Positions 1 through 8,603 are shown, numbered from the stretch's first letter. The stretch: 64,000 bases of DNA from Candidatus Nitronereus thalassa (GCF_032191465.1 NZ_JAQOUE010000001.1:372001-436000); one strand, 5' to 3'. Translations and numbers: made by a program. The notes: generated by a model not told the origin, from the sequence alone.

Positions 1-57
1 GCTGGTTTGGCGAAGGCTCTAGATAAAGTCTTCTCCTTAGTCGAAGCCAAATTGTAA
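1..57 (+). CDS. C-terminal end of an unidentified protein (truncated by the window edge)
   Basis: Frame 1 is open from the first base to a TAA at 55-57 and reads 18 residues ending VFSLVEAKL. Only the tail is present, so the product cannot be named. The reading is helical and has no rare-residue signature arguing against coding. It lies upstream of, and on the same strand as, the reductase at 228, with a 170 bp gap. It could also be a chance open frame. Confidence 0.35.
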   Translation, partial: AGLAKALDKVFSLVEAKL

Positions 58-227
58 TATTCTTCATTGCGGTTTATTTAAATCCTTCTCAAAATTCTTC
101 CAGAATGAATTGAGTCTGATCCTAATTGAATTACATGACAGTAGAAGCCGAAATAGTAAAGCCTATTGTTTGTCAAGTTCGTTCCAAGTAGACGAATCCA
201 GAAAATTCAGTTCAAGAAAGATATACG

Positions 228-1220
228 ATGATCTTCAATGCCCTCGTGGTCGAAAAGACCGGACAAGCAGAAGTTTCGGCAAACGTGCAAGAGTTGACGG
301 ACGATCAATTGCCAACAGGAAATGTCACGATTGCGATTGAGTACACCACGGTCAACTATAAGGATGGACTGTGCCTGCAACCGAACAACGGGCTGGTTCG
401 CGATTATCCGCACGTGCCGGGGATAGACTTTGCAGGAACCATCGATTCTTCTGACGATTCCCGATACACACCCGGCGACAAAGTCGTGTTAACGGGTTGG
501 CATGTGGGTGAGACGCATTGGGGAGGGTATTCACAGAAAGCTCGCGTGAATGCTGATTGGTTGGTTCCTCTGCCGCAAGGTCTGACAACCAGACAAGCGA
601 TGGCCATTGGAACGGCTGGCTTCTCCGCGGTCCTCGCGATTGTGGCATTGGAAGATCGCGGTTTAAAGCCGGATCACGGACCAGTTCTCGTCAGCGGCGC
701 AGCAGGCGGAGTCGGCTCGATTGCCACAGCGGTGCTCGCCAACCTCGGGTATGAGGTCGCTGCAGTAACGGGTCGGCCAGAGACAGCGGATTATTTGAAG
801 TCGCTTGGTGCACATCGGATTGTCGCTCGCCACGAAATCGATACCATAACCAAGAAGCCTCTCGAAGCAGAGACGTGGGCGGGCTGTGTTGATGCTGTTG
901 GTGGTGAGATGCTCGCACGGGTGATCGGTCAGTTGAAATACGGCGCGTCGGTTGCTGCGGTCGGACTTGCCGGCGGAGCGGCCCTGCCTACAAGCGTGAT
1001 TCCCTTTCTGCTACGCGGGGTGAACTTACTAGGAATCGATAGTGTTCTGCAGCCTTATGAGCAACGTTTGAGGGCGTGGAAACGTCTGGCCTCCGATTTG
1101 CCTTTGGAGAAACTCGATGCCATGATTCGTCCGGCAACGTTGGCGGAGGTGCCAACACTGTGCACCGAGATTTTGAAAGGTCGGATCAAAGGTCGCATCG
1201 TGGTCGATGTGAACGCATGA
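228..1220 (+). CDS. acuI: NADPH-dependent acryloyl-CoA reductase / YhdH-type quinone oxidoreductase (MDR family)
   Basis: A 330-residue zinc-free medium-chain dehydrogenase/reductase, close to the usual 325-330 residues of the YhdH/AcuI family. The N-terminal GroES-like domain includes NYKDGL and the HVPGIDFAGT stretch. A Rossmann fold follows, with the dinucleotide-binding motif VSGAAGGVGS near residue 160. No catalytic or structural zinc cysteine cluster is visible, as expected for this branch. Characterised members reduce acryloyl-CoA to propionyl-CoA with NADPH in the cytosol; many others are annotated only as quinone oxidoreductases. The substrate here is inferred from family resemblance. 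The ribosome-binding site is weak (AAGAAAG about 9 nt upstream). The gene seems to stand alone. Confidence 0.85.
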   Translation: MIFNALVVEKTGQAEVSANVQELTDDQLPTGNVTIAIEYTTVNYKDGLCLQPNNGLVRDYPHVPGIDFAGTIDSSDDSRYTPGDKVVLTGWHVGETHWGGYSQKARVNADWLVPLPQGLTTRQAMAIGTAGFSAVLAIVALEDRGLKPDHGPVLVSGAAGGVGSIATAVLANLGYEVAAVTGRPETADYLKSLGAHRIVARHEIDTITKKPLEAETWAGCVDAVGGEMLARVIGQLKYGASVAAVGLAGGAALPTSVIPFLLRGVNLLGIDSVLQPYEQRLRAWKRLASDLPLEKLDAMIRPATLAEVPTLCTEILKGRIKGRIVVDVNA

Positions 1221-1401
1221 CAATGTCCGAGAGTGGGCTAATGAGTAGATATCTATGTTAAAGAATAAAAACTTACACTTCTGGCTATAAACCTGAAAAA
1301 TTGTCAGATTTTCGTTGCGTTTACCGAAGGAGACACGCAGAATAGGAAGTGGGACTTCTTCTTTATCTACTCTGAAACATTTTCCGTGGAGTGCCACGAA
1401 A

Positions 1402-2409
1402 ATGCGTATACGCACCCCTACCGTGGTTGGCAGTGTCGTCCTCCTTGCTCTTGTGGGCGGGCTTGCTTTTCTTTCTCAGCTTCAACCCGTCGGGAACCCT
1501 TCCCAGCGTCAGATTCTAGAAATTCCGCAGGGCGCATCATTGTCTCACGTGTCCAGTTTGCTCTATCAACGGCAGCTCATTAAGAGCGATTGGGCGTTTT
1601 CGTGGATGGGTAGAGTGCTTGGGGCCGATCGAAATATCATCCCTGGGGAATATGAATTTCATGGAGGAATGGCTCCGGCGGATGTCCTCAACAAAATCAC
1701 CAAAGGCGAGGTGGTACGATATGCCGTGACGATTCCTGAGGGGTATTCTATTGAACAAATCGCCGGTATCCTCCAGGCAAAAGGGTTGGCTGACCAAGAC
1801 AGGTTCATTGCACTGACCAAAGACCGTGACTTTCTCTCGCGACTCAACTTTCAAGTAGAAGACCTGGAAGGATATCTTTTTCCGGATACCTATCATTTTA
1901 CGCGGCAAATGCCACCTGAAAGCATTATCCAGGCCATGGTGACTCGCTTCAAACAGTCTTGGACCGAGCAACTCCAGGCACGGGCCGCCGAATTGGGGAT
2001 GTCGGTTCACCAAATTATGACGTTGGCCTCGGTGATTGAAAAGGAAACTGGCCTTTCCCAGGAACGGGGATTAATCTCCGGGGTTTTTCACAACCGGTTG
2101 CGCAAGAAAATTCCTCTCCAAAGTGATCCGACGGTTATTTATGCATTAGCTCAGTTTGACGGGGATTTACGGAAAAAAGACTTGACGGTGGATAGCCCTT
2201 ACAATACCTATCGGTTTCGAGGATTACCGCCTGGTCCAATCGCTAATCCTGGAGAGGCCTCTATAAAGGCCGCGTTGTATCCTGTTCCAACCAACTACCT
2301 CTACTTTGTCTCTCGCAATGATGGAAGCCATCAATTCTCCGCCACTCTGGACGAGCATAATATCGCGGTCAAAAAATTTCAGTTGCAACAACGCCAGCGT
2401 TCTTCGTAA
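1402..2409 (+). CDS. mltG: Endolytic murein transglycosylase MltG
   Basis: Inner-membrane lytic transglycosylase that cuts nascent peptidoglycan strands and is thought to set glycan length. The 335-residue product matches the family (about 340 in E. coli). It has one N-terminal membrane helix (residues about 8-25), a LysM-like region with the IPEGYSIEQI segment, and the YceG catalytic domain with VIEKETG at residues 211-217, which carries the catalytic glutamate, followed by SGVFHNRL. I chose ATG 1402 because GTGGAG lies 10 nt upstream and the protein then begins with a positive patch and the membrane helix. The frame is open back to a TTG at 1315, but that extension is not family-like. It is 12 bp upstream of the RidA-family gene, suggesting co-transcription. 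Confidence 0.9.
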   Translation: MRIRTPTVVGSVVLLALVGGLAFLSQLQPVGNPSQRQILEIPQGASLSHVSSLLYQRQLIKSDWAFSWMGRVLGADRNIIPGEYEFHGGMAPADVLNKITKGEVVRYAVTIPEGYSIEQIAGILQAKGLADQDRFIALTKDRDFLSRLNFQVEDLEGYLFPDTYHFTRQMPPESIIQAMVTRFKQSWTEQLQARAAELGMSVHQIMTLASVIEKETGLSQERGLISGVFHNRLRKKIPLQSDPTVIYALAQFDGDLRKKDLTVDSPYNTYRFRGLPPGPIANPGEASIKAALYPVPTNYLYFVSRNDGSHQFSATLDEHNIAVKKFQLQQRQRSS

Positions 2410-2421
2410 ATTCCGTGTATC

Positions 2422-2892
2422 ATGTCTTATGAGCAGCGCCTCACTCAGCTCGGTCTAAACTTACCCAGTGCCCCAAAACCCGTGGCGACGTATGTGCCTT
2501 TTGTTCGGGTCGGGGATCTTTTGTTTCTTAGCGGGGTGGTGCCAATCCGTGATGGCAAGATCACTCATCAAGGAAAACTTGGGGGAGACTTCACCAAGGA
2601 AATAGGGTATGAGGCGACAAAAATAACGCTCTTAAATGCGCTGGCGAATGTTCGTTTGGCCTTGGGGTCCCTTGATAGGGTCAAGCAGGTCGTGAAATTG
2701 ACAGGCTATGTGGCGTCGGAAAAAGGGTTCGTGGAGCAACCCTTTGTGATTAATGGCGCGTCGGATTTGCTCGTGGAAATTTTTGGTGATGTTGGTCGGC
2801 ATGCCCGCGTGGCTGTTGGCGTGGCGGAATTGCCTCTTGGTGTTCCAGTGGAGCTTGAGCTTATTGTTGAAGTCTATCCTGCCTCGGTTTAA
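2422..2892 (+). CDS. RidA/YjgF/UK114 family protein (long 156-residue subtype)
   Basis: RidA proteins are small cytosolic trimers that hydrolyse reactive enamine/imine intermediates such as 2-aminoacrylate. This 156-residue version belongs to the longer YjgF-like subgroup, with an extra N-terminal arm compared with the 128-residue archetype. The LFLSGVVP strand and the C-terminal ARVAVGVAELPLG segment are the family core. The arginine there (R129) corresponds to the substrate-carboxylate-binding arginine of active RidA, so deaminase activity is plausible. It follows mltG by 12 bp. The next gene probably starts inside its last codons, which suggests translational coupling. Confidence 0.85.
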   Translation: MSYEQRLTQLGLNLPSAPKPVATYVPFVRVGDLLFLSGVVPIRDGKITHQGKLGGDFTKEIGYEATKITLLNALANVRLALGSLDRVKQVVKLTGYVASEKGFVEQPFVINGASDLLVEIFGDVGRHARVAVGVAELPLGVPVELELIVEVYPASV

Positions 2893-3799
2893 TTTCCTTG
2901 TTGGAGTCAGAGCTCTGATTGTGTTTCTGACCTGCTTGTTGTGGTGGGTTGCTTCTTCGTGGGCTTTGGCCAAAGTTCAACATCTCGCCGACGTAGAGGG
3001 ATTTTCCAAAGCGCGTGGGTCGCAGTCGATCTATGTTAACGCCCGTGTGTCCACGTGGAAAACCCGCGGGGTCATGTTTTGGGATGTTGAGGGTTCCTTG
3101 CTGGTGAAACTGCGGGACGTTGGATTTACTATCGTACGAAACAGTACTGACTCGCATGATCTTACGTTGACCGTCGACTACGCGGAAACCAAGGGCCAGG
3201 CCTTTGCCATCAATCGTTTCGGGACAGAGATTGAGGGAACATTTCTCATCAGTCATCAGACAGCAGGGCCGTTGTTCTCCATTCACATTCAGGAAACCTC
3301 GGTGCCCATGGTAACGGGTACTCCTCCTTACATTGATGTCCTGCTTAACTTTTTAACCAATCCGTATTACCATTATTTGGGAGAAATCGTGCGGGGTGAA
3401 ATTCAAGGGAGCCAAGATCCTCACCAAATTCTTATCGATTCCCTATTGGCTGATGTCACTCGACTTCAGAATACCCAAAAACCCGACTCGGTCATGGATC
3501 ATTCTCGACGGCCACAACATTCGGTGCCAATCGATAAAAATCAATATGCTCCCGTGGCTGCGTATCGGGCTATCGATGAGTTGGTCGCGGCCAACGAAGT
3601 TCGTCTTGTGGAGATTCTCAAGTCTATGGTGATGTATCCAGATGTCCATGTACAGATGAGAAGCATTGACGCTTTTGGAGATTTTCGTGTCACCGAAGCT
3701 CTGCCCTTTCTTCGACAACTCAGTCTAGAAACCCAGCAGGTTGAAGTTCGCGACGCCGCGCTCAACACTATGAATGTGTTGGCTTCTTTCTCGGAATAA
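2867..3799 (+). CDS. Predicted exported protein of unknown function with HEAT-like C-terminus
   Basis: I do not recognise this family. The best start is a TTG at 2867 (or 2864) inside the 3' end of the RidA gene, about 10-13 nt after GGAG. This gives a clear signal peptide: MKSILPR, a hydrophobic core (residues about 12-30) and a signal-peptidase site after SSWALA. Starting further upstream adds residues that only mirror the overlapping RidA frame. The mature part has a beta-rich middle domain (LTLTVDYAET, GTFLISHQTAG). A C-terminal helical region of about 75 residues has HEAT/armadillo-like spacing (VHVQMRSIDAFGDF, ALPFLRQLSLE, VRDAALNTMNVLA). Likely periplasmic or surface-exposed. Its overlap with RidA and mltG suggests one transcript. 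Confidence 0.65.
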   Translation: MKSILPRFNFLVGVRALIVFLTCLLWWVASSWALAKVQHLADVEGFSKARGSQSIYVNARVSTWKTRGVMFWDVEGSLLVKLRDVGFTIVRNSTDSHDLTLTVDYAETKGQAFAINRFGTEIEGTFLISHQTAGPLFSIHIQETSVPMVTGTPPYIDVLLNFLTNPYYHYLGEIVRGEIQGSQDPHQILIDSLLADVTRLQNTQKPDSVMDHSRRPQHSVPIDKNQYAPVAAYRAIDELVAANEVRLVEILKSMVMYPDVHVQMRSIDAFGDFRVTEALPFLRQLSLETQQVEVRDAALNTMNVLASFSE

Positions 3800-3817
3800 C
3801 TTACCCATCTTCTTCAT

Positions 3818-3846
3818 TTGACAAGAAAAATTTCTCATTGTTAAAG
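3818..3846 (+). promoter_or_regulatory. Candidate sigma-70-type promoter for the IPT/TIG-YCF48 pair
   Basis: A perfect TTGACA (3818-3823) is followed by 17 nt and TTAAAG (3841-3846), which keeps only three of six -10 consensus bases. It sits in the 169 bp gap before the IPT/TIG gene and would give a leader of about 115 nt. The -35 is convincing and the -10 is weak. Confidence 0.35.
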
Positions 3847-3968
3847 TGAAAACGTGTTTGTATTTGAAGTGTTTGTGGTCAAAAACCAAGCTGATTTCAC
3901 GGGGGTTTTCTATCTTATTGTTCCCCTAGCGTAAAGTATTGTGTAACCTTAGAAAGGTTGTATTCCAG

Positions 3969-5633
3969 ATGAAACAGGTAACGTGTGTCACAATTTTTAT
4001 GGCTTTTATTTGTGGTTTCACCAATCCGGTGAGCGCAGAACTTTTTCCTGCATCTGGTGCTCCAGGGTCAACGGTTACCATCGGTGGCGGTGATTTTGGC
4101 GAATTTGTTTCCACGGCGGTTAACCGAGTGGAATTCAATGGCGTTCCGGCCTTGATTCAATTATGGGAAAAGGATTTGGTAATGGTGAAAGTACCGCTAG
4201 AAGCGACAACCGGCCCGGTGGTCGTTCTCGGCGGTACGAATAAAAGTACGATGGGTGAGTTTACGGTCCGCCAGGTCAAAATTACCAAAATCGTTCCCTC
4301 CGAAGCTGAACCGGGTTCTGACTTGACGATTGAAGGTGAAAATTTTGGCAATACGGCCGGATCTCGTGATCCCAATACCATGTTCGGCGTGAATAATGTG
4401 TTGATCAATGGGGTGAAGGCCCAAGTGAAAAAATGGCGTCCCAATAGATTAGAGGTGACGATTCCGACGAACTCAAAAAGTGGTGATGTGGTGGTTCAAT
4501 TAGCCTCATCCGATCCCCTGCCTGATGGTTCCTGTTGTGCCCCTGTTCAATATGTAGAGAGTAACCCCATGCCCATCACTCTCATTCCGCCTATTAGCTT
4601 TTCACCCACCAAAGGTCCCATTGGGAGCAAGGTGGTATTGAGCGGCCAAGAGTTTGGGGAAACCAAGTCTCCAGCAGATATGGTGCTTTTTAATGGAAAG
4701 CCTGCGACGATTGCCGATTGGTCTCCCAGGACGATCGTGGTCCATGTTCCACTCAATGCGACGAAGGGAATGGTGACCTTGAAACGAGGCGGGAAAACTC
4801 GAAATCTGGGCGAGTTTGATGTCGTCGAATCTCGAGTGGATAAAGTGATTCCTGAAGCCGGTCCAATCGGCACCTTGTTACAAATAAAAGGGGAAAATTT
4901 TGGGGTCTATTCTGAGTCGGGATCTACCGCTTATGCCTTTGATTTTGAGCCCGGCCAAAATCGCGTGGAAATTGGCGGTGTGCCCGGGGTGATTTACCGA
5001 TGGCAAGATAACGAAATCGATGTGTGGGTTCCTTATAGCGCTAAAAGCGGACCGGTCGTTCTTAAACGAGGTGGAATGACGCCTAAACCGGACGGAACTT
5101 GTTGTGCTGAAAAGGGTGAAGTGGAATTAGAAGTTGGCCACTTTACAGTTTTGGAACCCACCGTGACTTCTTACTCACCAACCGAGGCCGGGCTCGATGA
5201 AATTGTCACTATTAAAGGGACAGGGTTTGGCGATTTTTTGAAAATTGCCGAAGACAGCCGAATTGGGCTGCACCACCAGGCTCACAACTGGCAAAACTAT
5301 GAGTTAGGGGCGGATGTGTCACGCAGCGAAGTCATGATTAATGGACTTGCGGCGTTGGTGGTCTCATGGAAAGACGATGAAATTAAAATTCGGGTGCCTC
5401 GTCGACCTGTGTTTGGGTACGGGTATCCAGGCGGGTTTCATGAGAATCCCACGAAAGGCGAAATTGTGGTGCGACGGGGTTCATGGGATCTGAAAGATGA
5501 TGGCACATGCTGTCAGCCCAAAAAGTGGGTGAGTGCTGTTGCAGGACATTTTGAGATCATCCCACGCAATCTACCGAGGGAAGATTTCTATTTCGATTAT
5601 ACCCATTTCCCTGAACGTGAATCAGAAAATTAA
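3969..5633 (+). CDS. Secreted protein with five IPT/TIG domains and three DG(T/S)CC motifs
   Basis: The 554-residue product begins with a signal peptide (residues 1-23, cleavage near NPVSA). Five IPT/TIG immunoglobulin-like domains follow, at about 24-101, 103-206, 208-287, 289-396 and 397-531. Each has the hallmark PxxG-x-x-V/L-x-I-x-G-xxFG strand (TVTIGGGDFG, DLTIEGENFG, KVVLSGQEFG, LLQIKGENFG, IVTIKGTGFG), then a V-x-F/I-NG-V/L-x-A turn and an IxVxVP strand. Domains 2, 4 and 5 carry an inserted turn with vicinal cysteines at 189-190 (PDGSCC), 378-379 (PDGTCC) and 514-515 (DDGTCC). Such domains usually mediate protein or glycan contacts outside the cell; no enzymatic site is visible. ATG 3969 is chosen because it starts the signal peptide and follows AGAAAGG by 11 nt. 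Its TAA overlaps the next ATG (TAATG), so the two are translationally coupled. Confidence 0.8.
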   Translation: MKQVTCVTIFMAFICGFTNPVSAELFPASGAPGSTVTIGGGDFGEFVSTAVNRVEFNGVPALIQLWEKDLVMVKVPLEATTGPVVVLGGTNKSTMGEFTVRQVKITKIVPSEAEPGSDLTIEGENFGNTAGSRDPNTMFGVNNVLINGVKAQVKKWRPNRLEVTIPTNSKSGDVVVQLASSDPLPDGSCCAPVQYVESNPMPITLIPPISFSPTKGPIGSKVVLSGQEFGETKSPADMVLFNGKPATIADWSPRTIVVHVPLNATKGMVTLKRGGKTRNLGEFDVVESRVDKVIPEAGPIGTLLQIKGENFGVYSESGSTAYAFDFEPGQNRVEIGGVPGVIYRWQDNEIDVWVPYSAKSGPVVLKRGGMTPKPDGTCCAEKGEVELEVGHFTVLEPTVTSYSPTEAGLDEIVTIKGTGFGDFLKIAEDSRIGLHHQAHNWQNYELGADVSRSEVMINGLAALVVSWKDDEIKIRVPRRPVFGYGYPGGFHENPTKGEIVVRRGSWDLKDDGTCCQPKKWVSAVAGHFEIIPRNLPREDFYFDYTHFPERESEN

Positions 5634-6610
5634 TGAATTCCAAATCCTTCTACTCACTGTCTCTGCTCATAGCAATCCTCCCAGGGTTGCTGTGGTGCTC
5701 TTTTGTCTTTGGCGCAAATTTTCCTCAAGCACCGACTCCACAGCAAAGTGGTACTAAGGTGACATTACTTGACACGTTCTTTTTGGACATAAACAACGGG
5801 TGGGCGGTTGGTGCGGGGGGAACCATGCTTCGTACCGAGGATGGAGGCTCAACGTGGATCTCCGTCCCGAGGCGCACGTCAGCCCTACTCATGGGTATAT
5901 TTTTTTCCGGCCACCAACATGGATGGGTCGTAGGACAAAATGGAACTGTGCTTCATTCAGGCGATGGTGGAAAAACATGGTTGCCCCAAACTAGCGGAAC
6001 CAATTCTCCGCTCTATGGGATGTTTTTCAAAAACCAAACTCATGGTTGGATTGTGGGGGCACGAGGAACGATACTCCACACACAAGATGGCGGGCAAAAC
6101 TGGTTTGATCAGCAAAGTGGAACCTCGGCGGACCTATTTGGCATACAATTTCTTGATGAGAAGCAGGGGTGGGCAGTAGGAGCACTCGGCGTCATTTTAA
6201 CAACAAAAGATGGTGGCCAGCATTGGGTGCAGCAAGCCACGGATAGTCCTCAGACTTTCTTCGATATTCAATTTGTCGATAAACAAGTTGGATGGGTTGT
6301 CGGGACACAGGGTGCCATTTTTCGAACCATTACGGGCGGCGCTCAATGGGAAGATAAAACCCGGCCATGCGGATCTCCCTGTATTCGCCCCCCGGATTTT
6401 TTGAAGATTCATTTCACAGGTTTTCGCAATGGCTGGATCATCGGGGAGCGAGGCGCTTTCCTCGTCACCAAAGATGCTGGGTTCAACTGGCGGGAACCTG
6501 AATTACCAGAACCCTACTCTCTCTATGGGTTAGCCTTCCCAGATTCACACACAGGATGGGCGGTTGGGGATCAGGGGACTATTCTGAAAATTTCTGCCAA
6601 CGGCTCATGA
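5633..6610 (+). CDS. Exported YCF48/Hcf136-like beta-propeller protein
   Basis: The 325-residue product has an N-terminal signal peptide (hydrophobic core about 8-25, cleavage near VFGA). Repeats of about 43 residues follow, with the pattern GWxVGxxGTxLxTxDGGxxW (for example GWAVGAGGTMLRTEDGGSTW). I count six to seven blades of a BNR/YCF48-type propeller. In phototrophs the family helps assemble photosystem II; many non-phototrophs have such proteins with unknown roles, so photosynthesis is not implied. A CGSPC motif is inserted near 6366-6380. The start codon overlaps the stop of the IPT/TIG gene by one base, suggesting the two exported proteins are made in fixed ratio and may interact. Its 3' end overlaps the convergent rsmE by 6 bp. 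Confidence 0.8.
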   Translation: MNSKSFYSLSLLIAILPGLLWCSFVFGANFPQAPTPQQSGTKVTLLDTFFLDINNGWAVGAGGTMLRTEDGGSTWISVPRRTSALLMGIFFSGHQHGWVVGQNGTVLHSGDGGKTWLPQTSGTNSPLYGMFFKNQTHGWIVGARGTILHTQDGGQNWFDQQSGTSADLFGIQFLDEKQGWAVGALGVILTTKDGGQHWVQQATDSPQTFFDIQFVDKQVGWVVGTQGAIFRTITGGAQWEDKTRPCGSPCIRPPDFLKIHFTGFRNGWIIGERGAFLVTKDAGFNWREPELPEPYSLYGLAFPDSHTGWAVGDQGTILKISANGS

Positions 6611-7363
6611 CTGAGCACTAGGCCAATCTAAGTTTCCTAATCGAAATTGAATAATACTTAACGCGGTGAGCGGCGCCGTTTCTCCCCTGAGAATCGATGT
6701 GCCCATTGATATTGGGGTAAAGGCCCTCTGTTGTGCTTCCCGCTGTTCCTCGGGAGTCCATCCACCTTCCGGGCCTACCATTACCACCACAACTCCATTT
6801 AGTTCTTTGTCTAAAGGAAGACTCCCTATCCCGGGAAGTTTTTCTCGTTCAACCAAAATCCCTTTAATTGGTGACTGGCAATTGTCCTCAAGAAAGTCAT
6901 GAAAAGATGTTGGGGGAAGAACTTCAGGAACGTCCCATCGTTCGGATTGTTGTGCAGCATCTAGTGCAATCCGGGCATAGCGCTCTTGTAAGGATTGAAA
7001 GCGATCGCTCCTAGGGCGAACAATGACCCTTTCTGTGATCAATGGGATAATCGTTGAGACTCCCAACTCCGTGGCTTTCTGAATAGCCCAGTTCATATGA
7101 TCGCCTTTGAGCATGGCTTGTCCTAGGATAATTCTGGCAGTCGATGGATTAGGTCCCTGCTCAGTTTTTAATATTTGGCCTTTCAAAAGGGTTTTGGCCA
7201 CCGATTGTATTTTGACGTAATGTCGGTGGCGAACGTCATCACACACTATCAACTCATCTCCTTCACGAAATCGAAGACTTTTTGTGAGATGTACGAAAAG
7301 CGGACCTTCGATCAGTACGTTTTGGTTGGTGATGCTGTGAGAAGAGATAAAGAAGACTGGCAT
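6605..7363 (-). CDS. rsmE: 16S rRNA (uracil-1498-N3)-methyltransferase
   Basis: RsmE uses SAM to methylate N3 of U1498 near the ribosomal decoding site. The 252-residue protein has the small N-terminal PUA-like domain and a C-terminal SPOUT (trefoil-knot) domain. The knot signatures are present: KATELGVSTIIPL, the glycine-rich VGPEGGWTPEE loop and the final SMGTSILRGETA motif. Length matches the family (243-250). It is the last gene of the grpE-dnaK-dnaJ cluster, 32 bp after dnaJ. Unusually, no Shine-Dalgarno is found; the expected place holds a pyrimidine-rich CACCTCCTTTC instead. Confidence 0.92.
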   Translation of the reverse strand: MPVFFISSHSITNQNVLIEGPLFVHLTKSLRFREGDELIVCDDVRHRHYVKIQSVAKTLLKGQILKTEQGPNPSTARIILGQAMLKGDHMNWAIQKATELGVSTIIPLITERVIVRPRSDRFQSLQERYARIALDAAQQSERWDVPEVLPPTSFHDFLEDNCQSPIKGILVEREKLPGIGSLPLDKELNGVVVVMVGPEGGWTPEEQREAQQRAFTPISMGTSILRGETAPLTALSIIQFRLGNLDWPSAQS

Positions 7364-7395
7364 GAAGTGGGGAAAGGAGGTGTAGCAAAAATAAT

Positions 7396-8523
7396 TTAAT
7401 CAAACATGTTTTTAACCTTGTCGAAAATGCCTTCGCCATTGGTTTCTCCAGACAAGTCGCTTTCCTTGGCAAAGGCATCCAGCAATTCGCGTTGACGAGC
7501 TGAGAGTTTTGTCGGAATTTGAATTTTTATCCGCACGAGTTGGTCACCCATCTGATTACCCTTTAGAGCGGGAGCTCCGATTCCTTTAAGCCGGAGCACC
7601 CGGTCATGCTGAGTGCCTTCTGGAACTTTGACGGTCGTTTTTCCTTTGAGCGTGGGGACTTCGACTTTACCTCCTAGTGTCGCCGTTGCAAAATGCACAG
7701 GCAAATCAACCAAGATGTCATTGCCTTTTCGCGTAAACACCGGGTGAGGTTTGACCGCAACGGCAACATATAAGTCGCCCGGCGGACCTCCATTCACCCC
7801 GTGTTCGCCTTCATGAGAGAGTCTAAGGCGCATGCCGGTTTCGATGCCGGCCGGAATAGTGACGGAAAGATTGCGTTCTTTATAAACTCGCCGTTGTCCC
7901 CGACAGGTGGTGCAGGGTTCGGCAATGATTTGTCCGGCCCCTTGGCATTGACCGCAGGTTCGATTAATGGTGAAGAATCCTTGCTGGAGTCGAATTTGAC
8001 CCGATCCTCCACATCCAGGACAAGACTTAACTGAGCTGCTGGACTTGGCCCCACTCCCATTACAGGATTCGCAAGTTTCCCATCGTGGAATTTTGAGCTT
8101 GGCTTCCTTGCCATAGACAGCTTCCTCGAACGTGAGTTCCAAATTATATTGAAGGTCGTTTCCTTGCTCGGCCCGGGAACGTCCCCCGCGTCCTCCTCCA
8201 AAAAAATCTTCAAAGATGTCCCCAAAAATATCTCCGAATCCCCCGGCTCCAGCAAAGCCTTCCGCGCCACCAAAACCCTGTGGCCCACCGGAATGCCCGA
8301 ACATGTCGTAGCGTTTCCGATGTTCGGCATTACTTAGGACTTCATAGGCTTCACCGGCTTCTTTGAATTTTTCCTCGGCCTTCTTCTTCTCATTGGGATC
8401 CGATTGAAGGTCGGGATGATGCTGCCGTGCGACTTTCCGAAACGCTTTTTTAATTTCGTCTTCGGAGGCGTCACGTTTTACGCCCAGTACTTCGTAATAA
8501 TCTCTTTTGGTCACTGAAGCCAT
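7396..8523 (-). CDS. dnaJ: Chaperone protein DnaJ (Hsp40)
   Basis: Co-chaperone that delivers unfolded clients to DnaK and stimulates its ATPase. The 375 residues show the full type I layout: a J domain at 5-75 with the HPD tripeptide (RQHHPDL), a G/F-rich linker (about 78-125), and a zinc domain with [24 protein letters not shown] and CTTCRGQR. Two substrate-binding beta domains and a C-terminal dimerisation helix complete it. It lies 80 bp downstream of dnaK on the minus strand. The ribosome-binding site is not obvious. All functional residues appear intact. Confidence 0.97.
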   Translation of the reverse strand: MASVTKRDYYEVLGVKRDASEDEIKKAFRKVARQHHPDLQSDPNEKKKAEEKFKEAGEAYEVLSNAEHRKRYDMFGHSGGPQGFGGAEGFAGAGGFGDIFGDIFEDFFGGGRGGRSRAEQGNDLQYNLELTFEEAVYGKEAKLKIPRWETCESCNGSGAKSSSSVKSCPGCGGSGQIRLQQGFFTINRTCGQCQGAGQIIAEPCTTCRGQRRVYKERNLSVTIPAGIETGMRLRLSHEGEHGVNGGPPGDLYVAVAVKPHPVFTRKGNDILVDLPVHFATATLGGKVEVPTLKGKTTVKVPEGTQHDRVLRLKGIGAPALKGNQMGDQLVRIKIQIPTKLSARQRELLDAFAKESDLSGETNGEGIFDKVKNMFD

Positions 8524-8556
8524 CTTTGGTGTTCTGAATGCATGGTGAATAGCATG

Positions 8557-8587
8557 ATCCTTTGACTCAATAAGGATTGATCAAAGG
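8557..8587 (-). other. Two mutually exclusive hairpins in the dnaK-dnaJ spacer
   Basis: CCTTTGA (8559-8565) can pair with TCAAAGG (8581-8587), while the overlapping ATCCTT (8557-8562) can pair with AAGGAT (8572-8577). The two cannot form together. Neither is followed by a T-run on the minus strand, so this is not an intrinsic terminator. It may affect processing or relative expression of dnaK and dnaJ. Confidence 0.3.
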
Positions 8588-8603
8588 CGTAACGAAATTT
8601 GGT

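Noticed and set aside
1315-1401. TTG start for mltG, 29 codons upstream
   Set aside because: It has no ribosome-binding site and adds residues before the membrane anchor that MltG proteins do not have; ATG 1402 has GTGGAG upstream.
5633-6610. Photosystem II assembly factor implying phototrophy
   Set aside because: YCF48-type propellers occur widely in non-phototrophs and no photosynthesis gene is present in the window.
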